Shown: positions 44,621 to 54,732, counted from the stretch's first letter. The stretch: DNA of 64,000 nt from Ginsengibacter sp963792025 (GCA_963792025.1 CAWBUS010000012.1:506906-570905), one strand, 5' to 3'. The notes: a model not told the origin generated them from the sequence alone. A program made the numbers and translations.

Positions 44621-44766
44621 GACTTATTTCTTTGCCTCAGAAAAAATTATTTGATTTTATAAAAAACTTTGAAGCATTTTCATTTGTAAATTTTACCTCG
44701 TCGTCCACGAATGAAATAGCATCTTTATCGCCTGAAATTAGAGTTTTTGAACCAGAAGTAACTGAC

Positions 44767-44801
44767 GATTAAAAAAGGAAACGATCCTGGCTTTTTTAAT
44801 C
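44767..44801 (-). terminator. Probable terminator downstream of mreB
   Basis: GATTAAAAAAG and CTTTTTTAATC form an 11-bp, mostly A/T stem around a 13-nt loop that contains a further GGA/TCC pairing. On the minus strand it begins 16 nt after the mreB stop. It would separate mreB from the mreC-mreD-mrdA-rodA transcript, or attenuate read-through. Confidence 0.5.
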
Positions 44802-44816
44802 ATCTAATAATTTAAG

Positions 44817-45843
44817 TTAACGCATCACAAAAGGGTAGCGATCGTAATGCTTCAATGCAAGGCCCGTGCCTCTAACCACGCTTTTAAGCGGATCATCAGC
44901 AACATGAACCGGAAGTTTAATTTTCGCGGCCAGCCTTTTATCAAGGCCTCTAAGTAAAGCACCACCGCCAGTTAGATATAATCCGCGGCGATAAATATCA
45001 GATGCAAGTTCAGGAGGTGTTGTTTCCAAAGCTTTTAAAATTCCTTCTTCAATTTTAAATATGGATTTGTCCAAAGCTTCAGCAATTTCCTGGTAACTTA
45101 CCATTATCTGCTTTGGGAATACCTGTCACAAGATCCCTGCCATTTACTGGCATATCCTCAGGCGGATTATCTATATCTTTCATGGCTGCGCCAATCTGAA
45201 TTTTTATTTGCTCTGCAGTACGTTCTCCGATAAGAAGACTATGGTAACGCCGTAGTGCTTCCATTATATCGGCAGTAAACTCATCGCCGGCTATACGAAT
45301 TGATTGGTCGCAAACAATTCCTGCCAATGCTATAACTGTAATGCCTGTTGTCCCTCCACCAATATCAATAATCATATTACCTACAGGTTCCTCCACATCA
45401 ATTCCAATACCAAGTGCTGCTGCCATTGGTTCGTGAAGCAGGTAAACTTCTTTCGCCCCTGCCTGCTCGGCACTATCTCTTACAGCACGCTTCTCAACTT
45501 CAGTAATGCTACTTGGGATGCAAATCATCATGCGCCAGCTTGGTGGGAAAAGGGGTTTTTTTGCATAAATCTTTTTAATCATTTCCCTTATCATAAGCTC
45601 CGCGGCATTGAAATCGGCTATTACGCCGTCTTTTAAAGGCCTCACAGTTCTAATGCTCTCATGGGTTTTTTCATGCATCATTAATGCCTTTTTACCCACA
45701 GCCAATATATTTTTTGGATTATTTCGGTCTAATGCTACTATAGAAGGTTCATTTACTACTACAACATCGTTATGAATTATCAGCGTATTCGCAGTTCCAA
45801 GGTCAATGGCTATTTCTTGTGTAAAAAAATTAAAAAGGCCCAT
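44817..45843 (-). pseudogene. mreB: Actin-like rod-shape protein MreB, frameshifted in this sequence
   Basis: The N-terminal frame has EIAIDLGTANTLI (phosphate 1 loop), MICIPSSITEVEKRAV and IIDIGGGTTGITVIAL, and runs to RDLVTGIPK, then derails. The rest, QIMVSYQEIAEALDKS and LYLTGGGALLRGLD, is in another frame starting near 45114 and ending at 44817. One extra G on the minus strand (about position 45111) explains it: removing it restores IPKQIMVSYQE. The corrected length, 1026 nt, equals 341 residues, exactly normal for MreB. The gene is essential in most rods, so sequencing error is the favoured cause. Confidence 0.9.
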
Positions 45844-46009
45844 GTTTTAACTAGATATTGAGAAATTATTAATGGATGCAAAGTTGTAGGAAATAATTTG
45901 AAATAACAATTGTAACGGAATTTAGATTTTACAATTTTTAATTTGAAATTATCAGCCTGTTTTTTACTGATAAACGCATAACTACAGGTGTTTATGCGAA
46001 ATTTAAAAT

Positions 46010-47375
46010 TTATAATTTAAAAGTGCATTTCCAGGATGAAATAGGTGGAAAATAGAAGGTTGTTATTTTAATAAATTCATACCCAATATCTCTCCTGAAG
46101 TACATTCCTTCAAAATGTATTTGATCCAATATTTCTTTTGAAAGTTCAATGGCTTCCGGAAGAGAATTGGCAAGAGAAGAAACTGCGAGTACTCTTCCAC
46201 CGTTAGTTACAACAGACTCACCTTCCTGTTTGGTGCCGGCATGAAAAACCATCACGCCTCCATCAGCATCAATGGCTTTTGTTGCCTCCGCGTATTTTGA
46301 GGTATTCGAAATCTATAGTAAGTCCTTTTTTATAATCCCCGGGGTATCCTGCACTTACCGCAACAATGGTAGCTGCCGACTTTCCATCTATTACAATTTC
46401 CTCTTTATTCAATTCCTGTTTTTCAGTGGCTATAAGAAGCTTTACCAAATCATTCTCCAGGCGCAATAAAACCACTTCTGTTTCCGGGTCTCCCATTCTG
46501 CAATTGTATTCAATAACAAACGGTTCATCATCAACCTTTATTAATCCAAAAAAAATGAATCCTTTGTAGTCTATTTTCTCCTCTCTGAGCCCTTTGATGG
46601 TAGGTTCAATAACCTTAGTTTTAACCTTATTCATGAAAATTTCTGATGCAAAAGGAACCGGACTTACAGCACCCATGCCGCCGGTATTAGGCCCTTCGTC
46701 TCCTTCCCCGATTTTTTTATAATCTTTTGCTTCCGGTAAAAGCACATAACCGTTACCGTCAGTAAGAACAAAAACACTTAGCTCAATGCCATCCAGGAAC
46801 TCTTCTACTACTACCTTTTTTCCTGCCTCTCCAAACTTTGATTTTTGAATGATCAGTTCATACTCGCCCATTGCTTCAACCGAATGATTACAAATTACAA
46901 CTCCCTTACCGGCCGCAAGCCCATCAGCTTTTAATACAACGGGGAGTTTATGATTTCTTATGTATGTGAGACCTTCCTCATAAGAAGCCGTGTCAAACTC
47001 CTTATAAAAAGCCGTTGGAATATTATGTCGCAGCATAAACGCTTTTGCAAATGCTTTACTGCCTTCCAGTTGAGCACCATCTGCAGAAGGACCGGTAACA
47101 ATAATGTGATTGAGCTTTTTATCATTTTTAAAAAAATCATAAATGCCCTTTACCAATGGCTCTTCGGGGCCAACAACAACAATATCAATCTTTTTAGCAA
47201 TGCACACTTTTTTTATGGATTCAAAATCTGTTACAGCAATGTCCAGGTTCTCTCCATACTGGGAGGTACCTGCATTGCCGGGGGCTATAAACAACTTTGT
47301 ACACAGTTCACTTTGGCTAATCTTCCAACAAAATGTATGAGCCCGACCATCTGAGCCAAGAATAAGTATTTTCAA
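46010..47375 (-). pseudogene. purD: Phosphoribosylamine-glycine ligase PurD, frameshifted in this sequence
   Basis: ATP-grasp enzyme of purine synthesis (second step, making GAR). The N-terminal frame starts at TTG 47375 with KILILGSDGRAH and has GPEEPLVKGI, LKADGLAAGKGVV, GPNTGGMGAVSPVPF and EYNCRMGDPETE. It derails after FEYLK at an A4 run (46295-46298 on plus). The C-terminal ADGGVMVFHAGTK segment is in another frame down to 46010. Deleting one A restores LKYAEATKAIDADGG and gives 454 residues, including about 19 residues beyond the usual GYEFI end. A functional purD is expected, so this is probably a sequence error. Confidence 0.88.
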
Positions 47376-47569
47376 AACAAGGTGTTTTATTATTTAAAGA
47401 AAAGAGCCTGCAAGTTAGGAATTACAATTTTTAATTTGCAACCACACATAAAGATTTAATGTTGGTCCATTTATTTTTTATAAATTGAAAATTGATATTT
47501 GAAATTAATCTGTACTTTACAATTTATTAAAACTGCATTTTGATTTTTTTCTCTAAAATTTATTAAGTT

Positions 47570-49372
47570 ATGGAAGACCAGATAGTTCCTGCTGAAACCA
47601 ACCAGATGAGAAAAGGTAAACATCCAACATCTTTATATGTTCTTTTTCTTACTGAAATGTGGGAGCGTTTTGCTTATTATCTTATGGTCGGCATATTATT
47701 TCTTTATCTTATTGGCGATAATGGCGGCAAGGGTATGACGGAAAAAATGGGCGCAGATGTAGTGGGAAGTTTTATTGCTCTTGTTTACCTGACGCCATTT
47801 ATTGGCGGGTTGCTTGCGGACAGATATTTGGGCTATATCAAATCAATTTTTATCGGCGGCACTTTAATGGCACTGGGATATTTTTGTCTTGCACTTCCTG
47901 GCAATACTGCTTTATACGTTTCACTTTGTTTGATAATTGTAGGCAATGGTTTTTTTAAGCCGAATATTTCCACAATTCTCGGTAATATTTATAACAGGGA
48001 AGACCTTAAACCATTAAAAGATAACGCCTACAATATCTTCTACATGGGAATTAACATAGGTGCGCTGGTATGTAATTTTGTAGCCGCTTATTTAAGAAAT
48101 AAATATGGATGGGGCTATGCTTTTTCCGCCGCAGGCGTTGGCCTTGTAATTGGAATGATCATTTTGGCAAGTTCGTTAAAACATGTGCGTGAAGGAGAAA
48201 TAAAGAAAGAAAAACGACCAGAAGATATGCCTATAAGTAAAATCTTTGGCTATGTTTTTCTGCCTGCTATTATTGCTGCCTTTATAGGATGGATATTGCC
48301 GTCATTACTTTTTGGCACAACTATTATGGGAAGCAAATCGAACGATGCTTTTATTTTTGCTTGTCTGCCTATAATGGCATTTTATGTATCACTATATATA
48401 AAAGCGAAAGGACAGGATAAAAAAGGAATCGGCTCCCTGTTATTTATATTTGCCATCTCTATTATTTTTTGGACCATCTATAATCAAAATTCTACCGGAC
48501 TCACTTTATGGGCGCAAAAACATACCGACAGAACCGTTTCTCCCATTACGGAAAAAATTGCCGGATCACTAGGATTTCTTCAAACCGTTAGTGATACTCC
48601 AAGGCTGGTAAATAAGGTAGACCCTTACTTTGTGGATGTTAAAGATAAAAGCCAAATACAAAGCTTAGACAGTATTTTAGATGTTAAACTTAGCAATGGC
48701 AAATATGACACAACAAAATATTTATATGGCGTTACAATAAACAATAACAAAGTTGATACCAGTTCGAAAATTATCCAGGTCATGGGACCAGACCCTTACT
48801 TCAACAATGTGCCAAAAAGTGAGTGGCCAAAAGATGGTAACGAGAAATTAGCAAATACAGAATTATTTCAATCTATTAACCCATTATTCATCATTATTCT
48901 CACGCCCATACTCGTTATCCTCTTTAGCTACTTGCGAAGACGAAATAAAGAACCGTCTACAGCTGCAAAATTTGGAATGGCATTATTTATCTCAGGTCTT
49001 TCAGCATTGGTAATGGTGTTTGCTGTTATGTCTGTTTCGTCTGTTTACCTTGAGAAGACTTCACCATACTGGCTTTGGGGAACCTATTTTGTCTTTACCA
49101 TTAGTGAATTATTATTAAGCCCGATTGGCTTATCTCTTGTATCAAAACTAGCGCCTGCCCGGTTAACGGCATTGATGATGGGTGGCTGGTTTTTATCCAC
49201 TTCTATTGGAGGAAAAATTGCAGGAGTAATGACGAGTTTCTGGGATGATTTTACTGATAAGAAGGTGTTCTTTTTAATACTTGTAATTTCGGCTTTTATA
49301 GGCGGGATACTGATTTTCAGCAGACTTAAATCACTCAACACTATTGTAAAAGATAAAACAGGCTCGGCATAG
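47570..49372 (+). CDS. Proton-dependent oligopeptide transporter (POT/PTR family)
   Basis: 600 residues with about twelve to fourteen membrane helices. The proton-coupling ExxER motif is E29-M-W-E32-R33 (LTEMWERFAYY), and YNIFYMGINIGAL is the PTR2 signature. A ~120-residue hydrophilic insertion lies between helices near residues 315-440; such insertions occur in Bacteroidota POTs. It imports di- and tripeptides with protons at the inner membrane. It is transcribed away from purD and ends before a good terminator. Confidence 0.92.
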   Translation: MEDQIVPAETNQMRKGKHPTSLYVLFLTEMWERFAYYLMVGILFLYLIGDNGGKGMTEKMGADVVGSFIALVYLTPFIGGLLADRYLGYIKSIFIGGTLMALGYFCLALPGNTALYVSLCLIIVGNGFFKPNISTILGNIYNREDLKPLKDNAYNIFYMGINIGALVCNFVAAYLRNKYGWGYAFSAAGVGLVIGMIILASSLKHVREGEIKKEKRPEDMPISKIFGYVFLPAIIAAFIGWILPSLLFGTTIMGSKSNDAFIFACLPIMAFYVSLYIKAKGQDKKGIGSLLFIFAISIIFWTIYNQNSTGLTLWAQKHTDRTVSPITEKIAGSLGFLQTVSDTPRLVNKVDPYFVDVKDKSQIQSLDSILDVKLSNGKYDTTKYLYGVTINNNKVDTSSKIIQVMGPDPYFNNVPKSEWPKDGNEKLANTELFQSINPLFIIILTPILVILFSYLRRRNKEPSTAAKFGMALFISGLSALVMVFAVMSVSSVYLEKTSPYWLWGTYFVFTISELLLSPIGLSLVSKLAPARLTALMMGGWFLSTSIGGKIAGVMTSFWDDFTDKKVFFLILVISAFIGGILIFSRLKSLNTIVKDKTGSA

Positions 49373-49392
49373 TAAAAGTTTTTTCAAACAGC

Positions 49393-49425
49393 AAAGCCCT
49401 GATGTATTTGCTTCAGGGCTTTTTA
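49393..49425. terminator. Terminator between convergent POT and DUF1501 genes
   Basis: AAAGCCCTGA and TCAGGGCTTT form a 10-bp stem with a 10-nt loop, followed by TTTT on the plus strand. On the minus strand the A-rich flank gives a short T tail, so it may serve both convergent genes. The POT stop lies 20 nt before it. Confidence 0.8.
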
Positions 49426-49435
49426 TTATTAAAAG

Positions 49436-50629
49436 TCAAATAAAATTCATGTAATCATACGACTTTCCAAATATCGCAGTATCATCTGCGTCTAACCATT
49501 TACGTAATACAGTAGCATATACATTTTTAAAATCTACCGTGTGTATTAAATCACCCTCATTTAAATTGGTAAGGTCAGGCATTGCATTTATCAAACCTTT
49601 TTGTTTTAAGCCGCCGCCAATAAAAAACATATTATTTGCAGTTCCATGGTCAGTTCCGCCACTTGCATTTTGTGCAACTCTCCTTCCAAATTCACTAAAG
49701 GTCATTATCATCACATCCTGGAAGCGATTGTTATCTTTCAGATCCTTAACAAAAGCCGCTATAGCATCATTCAATTCAGTAAACAATCTCTTCTGCTGAT
49801 TTTCCTGGTTTACATGAGTATCAAAACTACCAAGGCTCAGGTAATAAACTTTGGTATTAATATCACTCATTATAAGCGATGCAATTGTTTTTAAATTCTT
49901 CGCGGTCTCTGTTGGAGGATAAATTAGCGATGAGGGATGCAACCTGCTTTGTTGAAATATATAATCGGCACTACTCAATGTTTCGCTAAGGGTCTTATAC
50001 AGGTAGTCAACGGTTTCTTCTCCATTTACATGAGCTGCATTTATTTCTTTAAAATAATTTTCATGACTTGTATTATATAAGCGCTTCGGATCTTTAACCG
50101 CAAGGCCTTTATTATTTTCGCCTTTTAACGCAAGACTTAATATATCATCTACTTCGAGCGCCTGAGTTGGTTTACTGCAGCCATTACATTGGGCATCAAG
50201 ATAACGCCCCAGCCAGCCAGTGTAAATGTATTTATCGCTGTCACTTGCACTTTGCCAGATATCCATACTTCTAAAATGCGAACGATCAGGATTGGGATAA
50301 CCTACACTATTCATAATTCCAAGGCTGCCATCATCAAATAACTCTTTAAATGCCGGTAACGCAGGATTAATGCCTGCATCATCGGTAAGTAACAAGGCCT
50401 TATCTTTTTCAATACCCAGCCTGGGTCTTGATTTGTAATAAATATCATTTCGAATAGGGATGACCGTGTTAAGCCCATCGTTACCACCACTGAATTGAAG
50501 GACTACGAGAACTTTATTACCCGGAGGCACTATTGCTTTACCGTCAAATGCCTTCAAAAATTTTGGCAACATCAAAGATGCAGTTGCCAACGAACCTATC
50601 TGTAAAAAATCTCTTCGTTTGAATAACAT
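49436..50629 (-). CDS. DUF1501-family protein with Tat signal
   Basis: 397 residues. The N-terminus KRRDFLQIGSLATASLMLP has the twin-arginine RRxFL motif followed by a hydrophobic stretch, so Tat export is predicted. The body has VVLQFSGGNDGLNTVIP, GYPNPDRSHF and MIMTFSEFGRRV, the signatures of DUF1501, a sulfatase/phosphatase-like alpha/beta fold of unknown substrate. It is downstream of a DUF1800 gene by 43 nt on the same strand; the two families are strongly co-occurring partners in many phyla. Function is unknown; export to periplasm or outer membrane is predicted. Confidence 0.9.
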   Translation of the reverse strand: MLFKRRDFLQIGSLATASLMLPKFLKAFDGKAIVPPGNKVLVVLQFSGGNDGLNTVIPIRNDIYYKSRPRLGIEKDKALLLTDDAGINPALPAFKELFDDGSLGIMNSVGYPNPDRSHFRSMDIWQSASDSDKYIYTGWLGRYLDAQCNGCSKPTQALEVDDILSLALKGENNKGLAVKDPKRLYNTSHENYFKEINAAHVNGEETVDYLYKTLSETLSSADYIFQQSRLHPSSLIYPPTETAKNLKTIASLIMSDINTKVYYLSLGSFDTHVNQENQQKRLFTELNDAIAAFVKDLKDNNRFQDVMIMTFSEFGRRVAQNASGGTDHGTANNMFFIGGGLKQKGLINAMPDLTNLNEGDLIHTVDFKNVYATVLRKWLDADDTAIFGKSYDYMNFI

Positions 50630-50672
50630 TTTAAATAATTAAAAAATTAGAATAATCATGGTACTTCTTCCG

Positions 50673-52109
50673 CTAACACAACTGGTATTCAGGCGTGCTC
50701 ATTAATTCCACGATAGCTGTTTTGATGTAATTATCCCTCGCATCCTTTTCAACATATCTGTCAAGAATTGTTGAATTTATTTTATTCTTAGTTTGCAAAA
50801 CAATTTCGCTTATTTTTTGCATCAGGTTTTCTCTTGGAGTTTTGTCAAAAAGCGTCGTAATGGCATTCCAGTCAACGGTTGCAATAACCTGTTTCGCTCT
50901 TGGTCTACTATCAACACCTTCCATTCCCATCATCGTATCATCGTCGTCCTTAGGCTTCACAACAAAGTCATCAGCATTCGTAAGAATTTGCGGAATTCGC
51001 ATTCTCAACATCAGGGCGCTGCTATCAATCCAGTTTTTACCACCCGGCCAACCTGCTACATTTGGCGGATAAAATAAAATTTGCCCAAGCGCACGCTGAA
51101 ACAATAATTGAACTTCAGGCTTATCAAGTTCCAATGGTATTAACCTTCGTATACCTACTAATAATTCTATTGGAGATTTAATATGCATTCCAACATTTTT
51201 ATCACTATAAAACCAATCGCTGGTGAATATGTCGTTCAATAATTTTTTTATATCATAATTACTTTGATAGAACCTATCACTGAGTAAATCGATTTTTTCG
51301 GAATCGGGAGTTTCGTTTACGAAATACCGATATAGTTTTGCTGTTATGAATTTCGCTGTCTCCCTTCGTTGCAACAACATGTCAATGATATCGTCACCAT
51401 TAAAATTTCCTGTTCTTCCTAAAAATGTCTTTTGGCCATTGTCGTGAGCAAAAGGTCTGTCCACAAACTCTCCCTGAAAATTAAATCCCCAACCTGTAAA
51501 AGCCCTGGCACCCTCTTTCACATCCTCTTCAGTATAGTTGCCACGGCCCATTGTAAAAAGCTCCATCACTTCTCTTGCAAAGTTTTCATTGGGATGTTGC
51601 TTTTTATTTTGTTGGTTATTAAGAAATGAAAGCATAGCTGGGCTTTTGCTTACTTCACGCAATAAATTGCCAAAATTTCCTAAAGCATTTTCGCGGATAA
51701 TGTTTATGAGTTGTTGTTGAAAATAAATATTTATAACCCGGCATGCAAAGTGTCCGTGCCAGAAGAGGCTCATCTTTTCTCTCATTTGAGCCTCGCTATT
51801 TATCATTTCACTTAGCCAGGTAAGATTTAAATTTTTAAGATCATCAACAGATTGCTTCCGTAACATTTTCTTTTGGTCCTGCGAAAGTTTTTGCATCATT
51901 CCCATATCCTGAACACCTTTTACTAATCCGTCAAAAAGATTAGTCGCAACATTAAATTCCTGCGGCTTTTTGGAGGAAGTTTTTACGAGTAGCGAGTACA
52001 ATTCTTTTTGGGAAATGTCTGAAAGTTCATTGCCGTTTTCAGCCATCGGGCCGAATGCGGCTCTCCACAGGAGATGTTGATTTTTTACCTGGTTATTAAC
52101 TACTGCCAT
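50673..52109 (-). CDS. DUF1800-family protein
   Basis: 478 residues from the ATG at 52109; a TTG two codons upstream is possible. The family core is seen in HLLWRAAFG, MSLFWHGHFACR, NENFAREVMELFTMG, GARAFTGWGF and PPNVAGWPGGKNWI. It has no obvious signal peptide. It precedes the Tat-exported DUF1501 gene by 43 nt, and the pair is probably co-transcribed. Biochemical role is not known for the family. Confidence 0.9.
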   Translation of the reverse strand: MAVVNNQVKNQHLLWRAAFGPMAENGNELSDISQKELYSLLVKTSSKKPQEFNVATNLFDGLVKGVQDMGMMQKLSQDQKKMLRKQSVDDLKNLNLTWLSEMINSEAQMREKMSLFWHGHFACRVINIYFQQQLINIIRENALGNFGNLLREVSKSPAMLSFLNNQQNKKQHPNENFAREVMELFTMGRGNYTEEDVKEGARAFTGWGFNFQGEFVDRPFAHDNGQKTFLGRTGNFNGDDIIDMLLQRRETAKFITAKLYRYFVNETPDSEKIDLLSDRFYQSNYDIKKLLNDIFTSDWFYSDKNVGMHIKSPIELLVGIRRLIPLELDKPEVQLLFQRALGQILFYPPNVAGWPGGKNWIDSSALMLRMRIPQILTNADDFVVKPKDDDDTMMGMEGVDSRPRAKQVIATVDWNAITTLFDKTPRENLMQKISEIVLQTKNKINSTILDRYVEKDARDNYIKTAIVELMSTPEYQLC

Positions 52110-52442
52110 TTGCAACTGTGTGTTAATGCTCCAACTGAAAACGTAGGAAGACTGATCCTTTATTAATTAATATAACTTTTATGAGACTTTTAAAGACAAG
52201 CTTGGTTTAATGTTAAGCCAAATAAAACTAAGAACATTCATCTAATAGATTGCCATGTTAATGTTTTTTAACCCCAGACATAAAAGAAGGATTAGAATGT
52301 AATTATTTGATGATAGTTAGAAAGGTTTGATCTGAATAAAAGCAAGCAATATTGATGCAATAAAAAAGGGATGGTATGCTAATACGATCCCAAATAATTA
52401 TTGTCAATTACCTTAAAAACTCATCAAAACATTTATTTGAAT
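52110..52442. other. Intergenic region upstream of the DUF1800 gene
   Basis: About 330 nt with no open frame of coding character, no tRNA and no repeat that I can see. It must hold the promoter of the DUF1800/DUF1501 pair on the minus strand, but I see no clear TAnnTTTG. Confidence 0.4.
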
Positions 52443-52715
52443 TTATTGCGCAGCACTTAAGCCGGTCGTTATATTCATATGAATAATCCTGGCGCTTTGC
52501 TCGTCGCTGTTTTGAAGATCTGCAAATAGATTTTCCCGAATCTCTTTGTCATAAATAGCTGCTATTGCACAGGCACGGTTAAAATCAGTATGCATTCCGT
52601 AACTCTCCAGGATACCGGGTACATTTTTCAACTCAGGAAAAGTAATGTACTTCTTGACAAAATAGAAAGTTGTATTCTGAACAACTTTTGTGTAGGCAGT
52701 GTAAAAATTTTCCAT
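52443..52715 (-). CDS. Small hypothetical protein
   Basis: 90 residues, soluble, no signal peptide. The composition is normal for a coding gene, with a helical N-terminal half and NTTFYFVKKYITFPELK. I do not recognise a family. It stands alone, with 327 nt or more of non-coding sequence on either side, and ATG is at 52715. Reality as a gene is likely but unproven. Confidence 0.5.
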   Translation of the reverse strand: MENFYTAYTKVVQNTTFYFVKKYITFPELKNVPGILESYGMHTDFNRACAIAAIYDKEIRENLFADLQNSDEQSARIIHMNITTGLSAAQ

Positions 52716-53230
52716 ACGTGTTTTTTTTTTGAGGTTAAGCCTTAGTGTTTATATCCTTGTAATTTGTCGAATACAAAATTTGATAGCGATTTTAATTTAG
52801 TTTGGCATTTAAAGGATATAAAAGAGATTAAAAGAATTCTAATCGGGTTACATAAGAATTCTAAAACCGGTGGGCTTATCATGGGTATTGCAGGCGTCTG
52901 ACTTGTAGTATTGATATTCAAATAATTGTTTAGAATATCAAAAAGTAACTTCGAGTTATTCGGAGGAATTGAAACGAAAATGTCAAGGAAAAGTAACTAC
53001 GGTAATTCAGGGGATGTAGGAAAAGGGGGCTTAGTAGCTGCCGTAAAATTAAGCCCTGATCTTAACTAATCCAAGCTTTTTTTCATAAATTTTGGAAGTG
53101 TGGAAAAGTCATAGGCTATTTAATAACATAATTATCAAATACTTAGGCCATACACATATCTTAAAGAAAAAAATCAACTAACATGCCAGCGGCTTATCTA
53201 TTTCAAATATTATTCAAAAATGACACTAAA
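52716..53230. other. Long intergenic region (515 nt) with one candidate small ORF
   Basis: Mostly AT-rich with no recognisable RNA gene. It contains a 29-codon frame at 52980-53069 with an upstream GGAGG. Longer frames overlapping the right end are antisense to the dienelactone hydrolase gene and are not coding. Confidence 0.4.
52980..53069 (+). CDS. Candidate 29-residue peptide with Shine-Dalgarno-like site
   Basis: ATG at 52980 follows CGGAGGAATTGAAACGAAA, a GGAGG located about 12 nt before the start. This is unusual because Shine-Dalgarno sites are rare in Bacteroidota. The peptide is Gly/Ser/Lys-rich at its start (SRKSNYGNSGD) and ends SPDLN. No family is recognised and conservation is unknown, so it may be chance. 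It lies isolated in a 515-nt gap. Confidence 0.25.
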   Translation: MSRKSNYGNSGDVGKGGLVAAVKLSPDLN

Positions 53231-54073
53231 TTAAAAGATCGTCTTGAAAAAATCTTTCATGTCGTTCCAGGATGCAGTATCTGCCGCAGCGTTATATTTT
53301 ATAGGCATATTAAACTTTTTACCATTTTCATCAGAAGCAGGGTTTGTAAACGCATGGGTGGCATTTGGATAAGTTTTAAAAGTATAGGCAACTCCTGCCG
53401 AGTCCATAGCTTTTTTAAAGCCGGCAACTTCAGGATTTACAAATCGATCTGAGTCGCCATGACATATTAAAATTTTCGCCTTGATAAGTCTCTTATCAGG
53501 TGCAACACCTGAAAGGTCGCCATGAAAACTTACCACACCTTTTAGATCTGCACCCAATTTTACCGCATTTAATACTATGTAACCCCCATAACAATACCCG
53601 ATAGCTGCCAACTTCGATGTATCAGTTTCAGGAAAAGATTTTAACTTATTAATGGCAGCATCAAGAACTGTTTTGGCCAAAGTAGGATCTTTATAATACG
53701 GCGTGGCTAATTCCATGGCCGTTTTGGGGTCAGGCCCAATTTTTCCATCTCCATACATATCTACAGCCATTGCTATATAACCTAACGAAGCCAATTCTTT
53801 TGCACGCATCCTAGGATAATCTGTCAAACCCCACCATTCATGAACTACGAGTACACCAGGCCTTTTACCAACCTGGTTAGAGTCGTAAGTTACATATCCA
53901 TCGTAATTTTTTCCACCTAAACTATAAGTAACCGGCTCCTCTTTAATGGCAACTGCTTTTGCGGCCATGGAATCTTTAATGACGGCAGAATTAGAACTAG
54001 TGCCGTTTTGATTGCACGAAACAACCGAGATTGAAGCAATACTTAAACCCGTCAGCAATATTTTTATATTCAT
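53231..54073 (-). CDS. Dienelactone hydrolase family lipoprotein
   Basis: 280 residues from ATG 54073. A longer frame starting at 54151 would place the signal peptide internally, so it was rejected. The start gives a lipoprotein signal ending in SISVVSC. The alpha/beta hydrolase has the dienelactone-type nucleophile Cys in AIGYCYGGYI, Asp in CHGDSDRFV and His in NATHAFTNP, and VVHEWWGLTDY near the oxyanion region. It probably cleaves ester or lactone bonds outside the inner membrane. Substrate unknown. Confidence 0.85.
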   Translation of the reverse strand: MNIKILLTGLSIASISVVSCNQNGTSSNSAVIKDSMAAKAVAIKEEPVTYSLGGKNYDGYVTYDSNQVGKRPGVLVVHEWWGLTDYPRMRAKELASLGYIAMAVDMYGDGKIGPDPKTAMELATPYYKDPTLAKTVLDAAINKLKSFPETDTSKLAAIGYCYGGYIVLNAVKLGADLKGVVSFHGDLSGVAPDKRLIKAKILICHGDSDRFVNPEVAGFKKAMDSAGVAYTFKTYPNATHAFTNPASDENGKKFNMPIKYNAAADTASWNDMKDFFKTIF

Positions 54074-54259
54074 TTCTAGGATTTTATTTAAAACAAAATT
54101 AAAAAAGAAAATGTTCTGGTAGTCAGACCAAATTTTTGACCTGAAACCCATATAACTTTTCTCTTGCTCAAAAATATTGATCCGGCAACCTTCATAAAAG
54201 AAATAATATGATCTTATTCCGCGTTGTATAAAAGCATTTTACCTGCAACCACAACTTTT

Positions 54260-54514
54260 ATGACGACTTATTTCATTAAAGATGGAGACCACGAATCTGG
54301 TCCGTTTACGATTGATCAATTACGATTGAAGTTATTAAGCAAAGAAACTCCCGTATGGTATGCAGCGCTTAAAGAATGGACTTCTGCGGGAAACGTTTAT
54401 GAATTGAAGGATTTATTCAATACAAAATTATCATCCCATTCAATCGTAAAAAGTAAACTGAGTAAAATCTGGGGAAGCAATTTATTAAAACAACAAATTA
54501 AAAAGATTTCTTAG
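54260..54514 (+). CDS. Small GYF_2 (DUF4339) domain protein
   Basis: 84 residues from ATG 54260; an upstream TTG at 54224 would add 12 residues without domain support. The single domain reads YFIKDGDHESGPFTIDQL, then TPVWYAALKEWTSAGNV, the GPF and W motifs of the GYF_2/DUF4339 fold. These domains often accompany membrane or secretion-related proteins in Bacteroidota. The 3' end overlaps the next convergent gene by 4 nt. Function is unknown. Confidence 0.7.
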   Translation: MTTYFIKDGDHESGPFTIDQLRLKLLSKETPVWYAALKEWTSAGNVYELKDLFNTKLSSHSIVKSKLSKIWGSNLLKQQIKKIS

Positions 54515-54732
54515 TTTATTGTTGGACGCAATATTGAAAGGTAATCAGTTGCCGATTTGGGTGTATGAAATTGAATACCTGAATTCTTATGCGGCGAAGT
54601 GTTTACGGGATGTGAATTGCATGTACCTAAGGCATAATATATAATTATAAATATAACTATGGTGCTTACACAACCTCCGCCAAGCTTCTTGGCGCCCCAT
54701 CCGGCAATTAATGCTCTTACTAACTTGTTCAT
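54511..54732 (-). CDS. Small single-span membrane protein, hypothetical
   Basis: 73 residues with an amphipathic N-terminus (KLVRALIAGWGAKKLGGG) and one membrane helix (VSTIVIFIIIYYAL). The tail is hydrophilic. It resembles small hypothetical membrane proteins seen in this phylum, but I cannot name a family. It converges with the GYF_2 gene, overlapping it by 4 nt. Confidence 0.5.
   Translation of the reverse strand: MNKLVRALIAGWGAKKLGGGCVSTIVIFIIIYYALGTCNSHPVNTSPHKNSGIQFHTPKSATDYLSILRPTIN

Noticed and set aside
53183..53452. An 89-codon plus-strand frame at the right end of the long gap
   Set aside because: It overlaps the dienelactone hydrolase gene antisense and has no coding character.
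54074..54151. Upstream extension of the dienelactone hydrolase
   Set aside because: The extra 26 residues would sit in front of a complete lipoprotein signal peptide.
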